This document shows positions 1 through 12,000 of a stretch of 64,000 nucleotides of DNA, one piece after another (within the stretch, counting starts at the first letter, position 1; every line of letters starts with the position of its first letter). This DNA comes from Eudorina sp. 2006-703-Eu-15 (lineage: Eukaryota > Chlorophyta > Chlorophyceae > Chlamydomonadales > Volvocaceae). The notes beneath the pieces are model-generated. The model saw only the letters and a program-made list of their open reading frames with translations, was not told the origin of the DNA and made no database searches. The position numbers were made by a program, and so were the translations under genes. Where the stretch lies: assembly GCA_003117195.1 (NCBI GenBank), contig BDSI01000034.1, forward strand, positions 580,956 to 644,955, in the 5' to 3' direction.

Positions 1-60
1 ACCGGCACGTAAACACCAGTCCGGGCTGCTGTATTACGTCTAGGTCACCTTTGCCACTTA

Positions 61-3000
61 CTTGCGGCCCTGCCCCATCCAGCAGGCCCCAGGCCGCGGC
101 CGTTGTCGCCTCCGCCGCTGCCCCCGTCGCCGTTATCGCCCCCGCCCCTGGCGCCGCTGCCTCCAGGCGCGGCCGCCCCAGACGCCACCTTCTCCGACGT
201 GTGGGTAGGTCGGCTCTCCTTCGCACTCAGCCGCAGCCCCTCCATGAACGCTGCCTTGGCCAGCGACAGCGGCTGCACCGGCTCCTCGTCCCGCTCCACG
301 TCCTGGATCGCACCCAGCTTCTGCGGCGGCGGCGGCGGCGGCATCACGGCCGCCCCAGCACCCGCCCCGGCGCGGCTGGTCTCATCGCAGCCGCTGAGCG
401 CTCTGGTGCTCATACGCAGCCATCCGCGCGGCGTGGAACGCTCAGCTCCGGGACCGGCACCAGCACCAGCACCAGCACCGCCACCACCGCCGCCACCGCC
501 GTGCGTCACAACACCGGCAGAACCGCCCGCGCCAAACGTCCCTACCCCGATGTTGCTGCTCCGGTATCGGACCTGAGACGCGTTGGAGTGCAGCGCCATG
601 GCCATGGCAATGCCGGTGCTGGTCGCGGCGCCGGCGGTCGTCACGGTGGTGCTGGCGCCGCGCCGCTGCGAGATGCCCGACGGCATCAGCGGAGCCGCCA
701 GGCCGGCGAAGGAGGAGCTGGGGCCGACCGCGCCAGGCGTCACGAAGGGGCTGGCCATGGCGCATGAGGAGTCCATCGTCGAGGCGGCGATGTTGCAGTT
801 GCCGGTGCCAATGACCGCAAACTGGGCTTGGCTGGCCATCCATATCTCATGAGCCTGGTCGGGGATCCACGGGCGATGACAAGGTGAACAGCACAGCACG
901 CCACAGCACAGCATAGCATAGCATAGCACAGCACGCTTGCCGTCCAGCGCGTCTGCGCGCGGACTTCGCTTGGCAGGCGCGGCCGGCTGCGATCCTTGAA
1001 GCTACGCTGGGCGGCCTCCATGAACGGCCCGGATGCGGCTCGCTGCGGCGGAGACCGCAGGGATGCCATATGGATGCAGAAAGCACACCGGCAGCAATGA
1101 AGACCACACGCGCCCACACGCGCAGCCGTGTGTTCGCCAGCACAGGCAGCCACTGATCCCTTCCCCCCTCGCCGAACTGCGCTTGTCCGCGCATCAACGC
1201 TACACGCCCACCAGCGCCGCGGAGCCGGCTCCCTCCCCCGGACGCTCTCACTGCCTCCGCTCGACAGACATCCCGACGGGGCCTCGCGCCCCTCCCCCTC
1301 GCCCGCCCCGCTTACATCTTGGTACTTGGCGAGGATGTGGCTGGCCACCCGACCCTCATCACCGAGGGCCAGGGCCACGTGCAGGGGGGTCAGCAGCAGC
1401 ACGCCGCCGTCCACGAGCGTCCACTGGCATTCGGCGGAGGTCCGGTGAGGGCGGGGGGAGCCGCCGCCGCCGCCGGCGCCGCCAAGGCCGGCAACGCCGA
1501 CCGCGCCGCCGTCGCCGCCGGCTGCGGCGGCGATCCCCGGCGCCGCGCCCGCTTGCAGCCTACTCGGTTCGGCTTCCAGCGCCGAGGGCATGGTGAGCTG
1601 CGGCACGGCGGCGGCGGTGATCTCGCTGGCGCCGCCGGCCAGGATGGCGCCGCCGCAGCGGCCGTCCCACAGCGCGTGCGGCAGCAACCCCCCCGCCGGC
1701 GCCTCGATGACGTCATGCGCGTCCCGCGGCAACACCTGCACCGCGCTGGACGCGCGGCCGGTGGTTTCGGGGCGAAAGCAAAGGATTTTAAAGGGCGCGG
1801 ACAACTGCGTCACTGCCTGCTGCGCCGACGGCGGCGATAGATCCGCGGCTGCGACCGCTGCCGCCACGGAGACCCCGGTGGCGGTGTAGGCCGCGGCGTT
1901 GGCCGCCGCCGCCGCCGCTTCCTTAAGAGTGGACTCCGCGGCGGCGGCGGCGGCGGCGGCGGTGGGGTTGAGCTCGGGTGGCGTCTGCGGCGGTGGCTGC
2001 GGCAACGCGACGGAGGTCGCAATCGGCACCGGCGCCGACGGCGTCCTGGTCAATCGCTGCGCCGCCGCCGACGTCGGCGCCGACGCCGCCACCGGCGCGA
2101 CGGCGGGCGGCGGCATGTTGGCGATGCTGGCGTGCAGGGACTGGCGGCCAGTCTCCAACAGGAACGACCTGCGGCACAAGCAGAGGCGCCGTCCGTGTGG
2201 GTCGTGGCTGGACGTGAGATTCCAGAAGAGCACGGACGCAAATCATCCTGAAATAAATCATCCAAACACAACCCCAAAAATTAGACCTATCATGCCGCTG
2301 CTGTAAAACGCTTTGGTCTCAGATACCGATACGACATGGTGACTGACGCAGGGTGTCCGACTCGGCCTCAGCGATCTCGCCCGAAACGCGACCCGGTCCT
2401 CCGTCGGCCCTTCCGCACTCACCCAGTCAGGCTGACGCCGCTGTCCCTGCCGTCCGACCGCGCATCGCCGTTCGACAGCCCGAGGGAGCCCAGCCCCAGG
2501 CCCAGACCCAAATCCAGATCCAGATCCCGGGACATCGACTCCCTTCTCGCGGCGCGCGCTTCCGCGCCCGGCCCGCTCGCCTCGTCCTCCTCCATGCTGT
2601 CGCAGCGGGTCAGAATCATCAGCCGCTGCTGCTCCACGGCCACGTGGGCCAGGTCCGCCTCCGCTTCCGCCTCCACCTCCGCCGCACCGCCAACCACGCC
2701 CCTGGTGGCGCCGGCCAGCAGCGGCGCCGGCCTCGCGGCCGCCGCCGGCCCGCCGCCGACACCGACGGCGTCCGCCCCGTGCTCCCGCCCCGGCCCGCCG
2801 CCCGCTGCCGGCTGCTCGAAGCCGTCGTGCCCTGCAGCCGGCAGTTCGCTGTCCGCCTCGGTGCCATGCAGCCCGGCGCGGATGGTGGAGGGTGCCCCGG
2901 GGTAGTCGCCGCTGAGGCGGTTGCGCGGCTCGAGGCTGATGGCCCGCACGACGGCCTCGCGGTTCCAGACCTCCGCGGCGCCCGAGTGCGCGTGCCAGTC

Positions 3001-6000
3001 CGCCACCAGGTCCACCTGCGGGGCGGACCAGTCCACATGGGGCCCCACGTGGCCCCAACGAACGTCGTGAACCCCCGTGTGGATAACGCGGAAAAATCCA
3101 AGGGGGGTTTTCGACCCATGGCGTGGCAATCCACACGCCTGCCGCTCAGAAAGGGACTGCTGCTGCAGCACAGCACCCGCGGCCGCAGCCGCGCGCACAA
3201 AGCAGAAGTGACCGTTGAAGGGAGAGGAATGGGTTGTGCTGCGCCTTTATGCGCGTAGCTCACACGGCGTTGCGCGCCCGACCCTGTCACGAGATCAAGT
3301 CACGCGCGTGCATGTGTATCTAGCGGGCGCCCGCAAGCGTTCCCCTCTCTTCGGGCGTTCGGGGCCGCATCACGCGTGCCCATCCGCGGTCGACGCAATC
3401 CTGAACATCACACCCAACCACACCCCATCACCCCGCTCCTCGCCTCGGCCGACACGCGCCAGCCTTCCCCCCCCCTCTCCAAGCCCCAGCCCCTTGCCGC
3501 ACCATCTGCGTGCAGCCGCTCTTGACCGCGGCGTGCATGAGCGGCAGCCCCGTCACCGGCGTCACGGCCGCCTCCAGCACGCCCTCCAGGCTCGCACCCA
3601 GCGCGCGCGTCAGAAGCCCCGTCAGCCGATCCGACAGCGCCAGGCAGCCCGCCTCCACCGCCACCGCCAGCAGACCCTGACCCTGACACAGCAGCATCTG
3701 ACGTATCAACACCGACGCCGAATCGGGCGGCGTTACCGCCCCCGGGTCCGGCGACGGGGGCGCAGCGCCGCTGGCGCTGCCCGTCTGCCGCCGCAACGGC
3801 GGCGGAGGCTTGCTCGCCAACAGCAGGGCCTTCTGGTCGGCTGGCCTATGAGGCAACGCCAGCGGACTGGGCGCCCGCGGCGGCCTCTTCAGGCCCCCAG
3901 CGGCGGCGCTCTTCTTGGAGTCCAGCAGCGCCGGAAACGGGCCGGCCAGCGGTGGCGGCTGCGGCGGCGGTGGCACGCAGCCGCTGCTGTGCACGCGCAA
4001 GATACGTGAGATGCGGGTCGCCACCGCGGAGTTGGCGGCGGCGGAGTTCGCGGCGATGGAGCTGCCGCCGGACGCCACGTCATTGCCCGCCGTGAGGCCG
4101 CGCTGCTGCGCTGCCAGGGTGGCCAGCCAGCAGCCGAGCTCCTCCAAGAACTGATCCGCGGCGTCCAGGTGGCCCTCGGCCTGAGGGTTTCGGTGGGCCG
4201 ACACGCGGGTAGCCGACGTCGCACGTGAGGAGCCAGGACGGCGGCCCTCGGGGGCGGGGGTTAAAAAGAAACAGCCCAGACACACGGGGGGGGGGGGCGG
4301 GGACGCGCCGGACGGGAGACCGGAGAGACCATCGGGGGGCCTACCCTCGGGATGCGCATCACGCGAGGTGACACCACAATGAGCCACATGTGCGGTTGGA
4401 ACCCGGTCGAGACACGTGAACTTGACTTAGTGAGCCATCACCGACCCCGGGACCCCAGTGACGGCATATAGGGGCACGGTTAAGTGTGCGGCAGGCAGGC
4501 AGGCAGGCAGGCAGGCACGGCGCTAACGCTGGCCGTGGACTCCAGCACTGACCGCCTGATGGCAGGAGCACGGAGGGAGGAAGGGCTCGGCAGGGAAAAC
4601 GACGCTGTGCGGTGTGCGATTGTGGGCGAGAGTGTGTGAGCTGAGCGCGGAGGACTCACGGTAATCGCCCGGACGTAGGCCTGCACGTCCTGCAGCCAGG
4701 CGGGAAGCCCGCCCTCATCGGCCGCCGCCGCCGCAGCAGCAGCTCCGGTGCTGTTGCTGTGCCCCGCTACATCCTCGCTCTCCCGCATCCTGCCCGACAC
4801 GGCACCGCTGCCGCCGCCGCCCCCACGGTCGGCGCCGAGCTCGTCCCCGCCCGCCGACGTCAGCAGCACAGGCCACCCCACCAGCCGCCGCGCGCTGCGC
4901 CACAGCTCCACGTGTACGACGCCGGGGGTGTCCGGCGGCGCCGCCACCATGGTCAGCTCCGCCACGAAGCGCAGCGCCGGGCTGCCGGGGTGCTGCACCT
5001 GGGCGGCTGCGGGCGCCGCCAGGGTGCGGGTGATGACGCTGGCGGGTGAGGCGGAGTGGACGCCGGTCGTCATGGAGGTCGGGGAGATGTGGCGGAGGAT
5101 CACCTGGGTGGAGGCGAACGGAGGGGATGGCAGGGGACGGGTTTGAGGCTTGGTTGAATTTAAAAACTTGGTCCCATTACAAAAGTGTAGCATGTGAGGG
5201 TGTTGAGTATATTTTCGGAATGTGTAGGTGTGTTTTGAACGGGTTGGTGACATGTCAGCGTCGAGTTGCGGGTCAGGGTTGTGGCATGTAAAGAGGAGGG
5301 CGCTGCGACACGGGGGGCGTGCGTCATGTACGGTGCCGTACCTGGAGCTCCTCCACCACGCTGGCGCCGCAAGTGAACGCCAGGTGCAGCACACTCGCGC
5401 GGCGGGGGGCTATGGCCAGCACGCGGCCGTCCAGGGAAATGTCCCACGGGTCGGCTCCACCGGACCCACTGCCGCCGCCCGCGCCGCCGCCGTACTCGCA
5501 GCCTGCCGCCGCCGCCACGTCCTGCCAGTCTGCCAAAGTTGACCACAGCCGCTCCGTGCTGGTCGGAGGCGCCTCCTGCGCCTGCTTCGAGCAGCCGCGT
5601 ACCGCCGCTGCGGCAGTGTCGGCGGGGGTGCCGGGGTGCGACAGCCTCCGAGGGCTGTCATCGCGGGGAAGCAACGAGGGGAAGCTGCTAGAGCGGACAG
5701 AGGCCTGGCCAGCTTCCCCGCCGTGGCTGAGAGTCATGGCCCCGCCAGCCACGTCGACCGGCGGCGACTTGAGGCTGCTCGTCTGGCCGTCATCGTCGGC
5801 ACCGCTGGCGCTGGTAATGGCGACGGAGGAGTTGCTCAGCTTGCCGCCGATGGGCACCAGGCCGCTGTCGGTGCAGGAGTAGTACGAGCCTGTGGGCGAG
5901 GAGGGCGCCAGGGAGGTGGTGCTGGCTCCCCCGGAGGACAGCCGCCGCAGCCGGAAGGCGGCGATGTGGCGAGCCTGTGACAGCGCGGGTGGGGTTCGCA

Positions 6001-9000
6001 GGCCGCAGGTTGGGCGCGAACTGTCATGTGGGGTCAAGCGGGTCACGAGGACGCGCGGGGCCGCTGCGCGGCGGGGGGGATCCGGGGCCGGTGGCTGTGG
6101 ATCGCGGCCCGGAAACGCACGCGCGATGTTGGAAACTGGAATGCCCGATGCCATCTTTGCAGTGAGCAGGCCGCTCCCTGGCATTCGAAGGCCGGCCGTG
6201 GAAAACCTAAATTGCTTTCTGTGCAATGGTGTTGATTCAGTCATTTCACGGTCTCGAGTGATCGAGAAGTCCCATACATCGTCTGGCCGAAGCCGATGGC
6301 CTCGGTCGGCATGTCCCTCTTTCGCCGGGTCATGTCCGGCGCATAGTGCCCTGACCCTCATGATGAGCTGCAGGCTCCACCCCACCTGGGCGGCGGGGTC
6401 TGCGAACACCCCCCACCCCCGGATTTCCTTTCTCACGTTCACCTGCTACCACGGATGCACAAGGACGGAGCTGGCGGCACCCCTCCGGGGGAGGCCGTCA
6501 CGTACGGATGGGTTTTACACTTTTACTGGATCGCCGCGGGCGCCGGGGCCGCAACCTCGCTCATGCCCGAGGACCTCCCGCCCACGGCGTCGACCATCAC
6601 GGCCCTCATGGTACAGCGCACGTCTCATCCCGCCCTGTGGTGCCCCCCCCACACACCAGCCGGCCCTGTACACGCCCGCCGGGTTCGTTCCTGGTTTCGT
6701 TCTTGCCTGCCCGCCCTGCCACACCGCCGCCCTGCCCTATCGTCTCGACACGCCCCACTTACCTGCATGATGGCGGCCAGCAGGAACAGCACCACGTCCC
6801 AGGCCACGTGCAGGCCCAGGCCCGCGAGCATGGAGCCGTGCCGGTGGCAGCGCCGCACATGCAGCATAGCGCTGCCCGCAAGCGGCACCAGCCGAGCCGC
6901 GAAGGTCCACAGGACTGGCGTCTGGGGGGCAGAAAAGAGATGACCGCCGGGACACCGGGTGGTACGGCAGACGGCGTATGACAGTACGGCGCCGCTTAAC
7001 GCGCGTGCCAGGTTCAGCCTTGTGACCGTGTCATGGATGCAAATGAGGGTGTTGAGTCCCGCGGCCCCTCCTGGATGTCCTTGGTGCCCTGGACACATAA
7101 GGTGGCACCTTATGGATAGGGCGGCGGTGAACATCAGCGCCCAGGCGGCTAGTTGCACCACCTGCGACCCCGCGAAATGTGCTTTCGACCACATGGTGCG
7201 AACCACCCCGCTGCCCACCCATTTCCTTCACCCTCATGCCCATGCCCATGCCCGTGCCCACCCCCCTGCCCATGCCCACCTGCATGCCCACCAGCATGCC
7301 CATGCCCACCCCCATGCCCATGCCCAAGCGCACCTGCATGCAGGTCACCTGCAGCGCTGATATGATCAGCATCTTCATGATACATCGCATCTCCGAACAC
7401 TCGTCACCCTGTTGGCGGTGAGGGTGTGTGCCCGCGGAAGGGAGAATTTCAGGGAACCGTGAGTCTTTGCGGCCGCGAAAGGATGGCGCGATGGCCCTAG
7501 GCCGTGGGCGGTGGTGGGATGCACCGGCAGGTGAGCACGCCGCGCGCCATCCACAGACGACACCGGTGCGAGAGGGCGCGCCGAGCCGGGCGTCCGCATC
7601 GGGACCAAGACCGCGCCTGGGGCCAAGACGAAGAACGTGGAGGGCCGCTGCAGGCGGGCGGGGTGCCGCAGAAAGGCACGAGACAACATCCGCGGCACGC
7701 CCCTGGACACCACTGCGTGCATGGGTGGATGGTTACCTGCATGCCTGCATGCAAGCCAGCCCCGCTGTGCTCGCCCCCGGTATATAGCGCCCCGTAAGCG
7801 ACCCAACGACGTCGGGTTGGTGCCTGGGGCCATGCACCGTCCCACCTCGCGCACAGCGCTGCTCACCTCCGTTACGCGGGGCATGACGCCCAGGCAGGTC
7901 AGGATTAACAGGACGCCCCGCAGCACGACGCCCACGTGGACCAGTGGGGCGCGCGCCGCCGCCCAGGCGCGGCCGCCGCCGGTCAATGCGCGCGCCGCCA
8001 GGGTGAGCAGCTCGGGCGCCATGAAGGCCAGGATGTTCGACAGGCGCAGCCCCGACCCCCGGTTCATCATGTAAAAGACGAACGTGGTGAAGGCCATGAA
8101 GTGAACGTAGGCCATGTGCAGGCCCACGACCCGGGCGTGTAGGAAGGCCTGGTAGTCGGCGCTCGCCACCAGAGGCGGCGGGAACAGTGCTAGTGCGGTA
8201 ATGTGACTCAGGGCGGCGGCGCAGCGGCGCGCGGCGCTGAGAGCGGCTACTAGGTGATGAACCCCGCCGTCCCCGCGGCCGCCGCCGCCGCCCGGCGCAG
8301 TGCGTGTCATCAGGGCCGCGCCGCCTTCCACGGATGCTGCGCCCAACCGTTGCTGCAGTGCAGTACCACGCCGCCGCCGCGGGCACGGCTGCGTGTTGGG
8401 GCTGGGGCCGGCGTCGGCGGCCGCGCTGCCGCCGCCGCTGTCGCCAAGCTCCCCAGCCGCCTCCACCGCGGCCGCGGTCGCGCACTCGATCTCCGGGTCA
8501 CACCACGGCGGCGACTGATCTGGGGAGACGTCGTGTCGCGCCGGCGCAACGTCGCAGCCGTACCGAATCATTCGCTCACCGCATTGCACGGAAACGTAGT
8601 CCTCGGCGCTGGCTGGCGAGTGCTCGGACAGAGACACAGCGTCCAGCACGCCCGCCGCGCCCAGGCCCTGGAAGAACCGCTCCAGGACCTCCACAGGAGG
8701 ACAGGCCCCTTGCCCTGTACCTGCCCCGGTGACCGCGCCGCCGCTCAAACTCCTGCCGGGAGGCCTCGCAGCGCGCGCCGCATGCGGCAGCAGGCTCGGC
8801 GGGTCGCCGCCATGAGCAGCCGGCGCATCGCCATCGCCGTGATCCGTGTCCACGCCGACCTGGGGGCCACAAGTAGGTCCCACGTCTTGGGCGGGACAGC
8901 CGCCGGACGATGCCGCCGCTTGCTCGCCGGTGGCTGTAGCGGGATGATACACGAGGTCGAGGTGGACGATGAGGGAGCCTTTCCGTGCAGACACATTAGC

Positions 9001-12000
9001 CAGCTGCCAGCCGGTCGCACTGCAAAGCGGACCAACCAGGGCAGGGTGCAATGGCGACAATTGGGAACGCAGAAAAGGAAACATGTGCAGCACCCCCGAC
9101 AGTAGGTTGCGCATTACAACGATGAGACCACGGGGCCGAAGAAAAAGGAAAGACGCGTTTGGAAGTGACAAATGTCTTGTGACGGTGGATTGATCAAAAC
9201 ACCCGACCGCCCGTTACCTTCTTGCCAAGTTGGCGATTTGGGTGCAACACGCACACTGCCGAAAAACATTTCGCTCACCGTCGGAGATTTGATCGCGAGG
9301 GAGATCCGAGGTCAGGGCAGGGAGGGCCTACCTCTCCGAGATGACGGACGCCAGCTTGTCCCGCCAGTGCGCACCCAACTGGCTCGGGTCCCCGGAGGCG
9401 ACCACAACCTGCACGTTGGCGCTGACTCGCATGTTCTGCGGGCGGCACGAGATCGGCGGCCACGGGAGGGGGCCAATGCTCTCAGACAGGTACAATGCTC
9501 TCAGACAGGTACAATGCCCTCACACGAACGTGTATGACTTGCTGCCCGGCGAGGACGACAGACAACCGCGCGTCTGGGGTTACACAAACACAAGCGAAAG
9601 CAAACCGGGACGAAGGAAGTAAGCAGTGAAAGAGGATGAAGTTACTCGACGGCGGGCCTGCAAGGAAATGGACGCGCGCCTCGCGCGCGGGGGAGCCGAT
9701 ATGCGAACCAAGCATCAAGCCAGTGCGAGGTGCACCGCGTCTGCAGCGTCCCAGGGGCGTCATGCCAGGTGGTCATGCCAGTGCGGCGGACTGAACAACA
9801 CAGCCGCGAACCACCGCCGTCCTACCATGTTGGCGACGACGCGCCGCTGCCACAATCCGCCTCATTGGGAATGCGACACCAGGAGCCCGCCGGCACTCGC
9901 CATCCGGAGCCCCTTGCCATCCGGAGCCCCTCCGGTGCTCACCTGGTCTCGCTCGCGCTGCCTCGCCAGCAACACGTAGCTGGAGGGGCCGCGGACCAGC
10001 CGCCGCAGCGCCTCCGTCTGCCGGGCGCGCCGACTGCTGCTGGAGGCGTGGGCACCACCCAGCATGCATGAAAAGTCGCCGTTCACAGGCGACAGAATGG
10101 ACGTCTGCGACGGCCTCCGGCGGGTGGAGGCCGCGGCCGAGGCGACTGCGCGTGCGCTGGGGATGCCCGCACCAGCGCCGTCACCAGCGCCGGCGGTTGC
10201 GGCTCCTTCGGTCCCCGAGTTGGTGCTGCTGGCCGCGGACGAGGCGGTGCCCCTGTCAGCTAGACCACGCCTGGACGAGGGGAGGGGTGCAGCAGCGGCG
10301 GCGGTAGCCACACGTGCAACGGCAACGAAAGAATATTGCACCGCCGCATCCTTATTCGGTCAGGATGCGGTCCAGGTAGAATCCACATGTGGCAAGCAAT
10401 GGTTACGGCCGTTGTGCGTGACTCTCTGCTTAATAATCGAATCTCGAGCTACAGCCCGCGTCCGAGCGACGCCGTTTCCGAGGCATCGCCGGCGCGCGGT
10501 TCCGCTGGATGCACGCTCACTGAAGGTCCCCCCCAAGGAGAAAGGAGAAAGAATGCGCGTGTCCATCCAAGATGTTGTGCATTCGGAGAACCTACGTGGC
10601 CCTGCACAGGCCGGATCGTGGGATGACAGCCGCCCCTCGCCTTGGGGGCCGACTGCGGACTGACCTGCGTCCCCGAGGCAACGTGGATACGAGATCCACT
10701 CTCATCTCCCACTCCAAGACCCACATCGCGTGTCCTCCTCCTTCGCCCCATACCCAGCCAAGGCGCTGCCGCGCATACATCCACCCGGACGCGCGTCCAA
10801 GACCCCGCGATACCACTGCGCACGTCGTGGCATCGGTCCCGCCGACTGTCGGGACGTACACCATTCGTTGCCACGCGCAAGCGCACACCGGGACGCCGCA
10901 ACTGGGTGCTGATGGCCCCACCCGAAGAGCCCAAAACCCTCGAGAAACAAGTTTGCGGCGCCCGCGGCGGGCGCACTCACCGACTCGAGCTCGCCTCCAC
11001 CGCGTCCGCCTCCGTGCCCCTGTTGGCTGCGTCCAGCGACGGCCCCCGCGCCGCAAGCGTCCGCGCGTCCTGCCCCAGCTCAACCATGGACAGCATGGGT
11101 ATCGGCGCGAGGTAATCCTCCTCGTCCTCCCCATCCTCCAGCAGGTCCGCGGGCCCCAGACGCTCCCCGCCGAGCGTGTCAACGACTCCTCCCCGACCTC
11201 GCCGGGGCGCCGTCCCCGCGCACGGCGTGGGCGCTGTCCACGGCGCTTCACCCTCAGAGCAGGACAGCGCCTCGGAGGACCGGTCCGCGTCACCGCCGCC
11301 GTGGCAGCCCGCCGCAATCACACGGTAGGCCAGGTGGTTTGATGAAGTGCTGAGGCCGGAGCGCGTGCGGGTGCTGTTGCTGCTGCAGCGGGAAAGGAGC
11401 AGGTCGGTCTGCGCGAGGCCCCCTGGCGAGTTGGCGTCGGCGCCCGTATCGGAGCCCGTCACGGTCGTCGTGGTGGAGCCGAACACGGAGACGGTCGGCC
11501 GTGAATCCGGGCTGCGCAGCAACGGCGCGGCATACCGGACATGCAGTTGTGGCCGCTGCTGCTGCTGCTGATGGTGATGCGCGTGTCGCTGGTGTGGTGG
11601 TTGCTGCTGCGGCGGCGGATGCGGTCGCAGGTGAGACTGTCGCTGTTGCGGCTCTTGCACCAGCGGCTCCAGCCGCGCCGGCAGCTCCCGGGCACCGGGG
11701 TGTCGGTCCGCGTGCGCCCGCGGATGCTCCTCATCAGGAGGCGAGGGAACCTGCGAGGATGAGGGTGAGGATTCAGACATGAGGAAGTGCAGTTGAAAGC
11801 CTGGGCGAAGGTCGCGGCTGATGCGACGCGGCCGTAATGTTCCGCTGAGCGCACCCTTGCATCACGCGCGCACAGTGTCTCAGCGTGCTTTGTGTGGAGA
11901 CCCGCCCGACCCAAACCAAGTACCAATATACTTACCATATTAACCTGCAAACTGGAAAACATGAACAGTGTGTCTTTTGCATGGCAGCGCAAACGCGCGC

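Noticed and set aside
7231..7342. Open frames rich in His-Ala or Met-Pro over the ATGCCC repeats
   Set aside because: They are products of a hexamer array within a predicted intron of the minus-strand gene.
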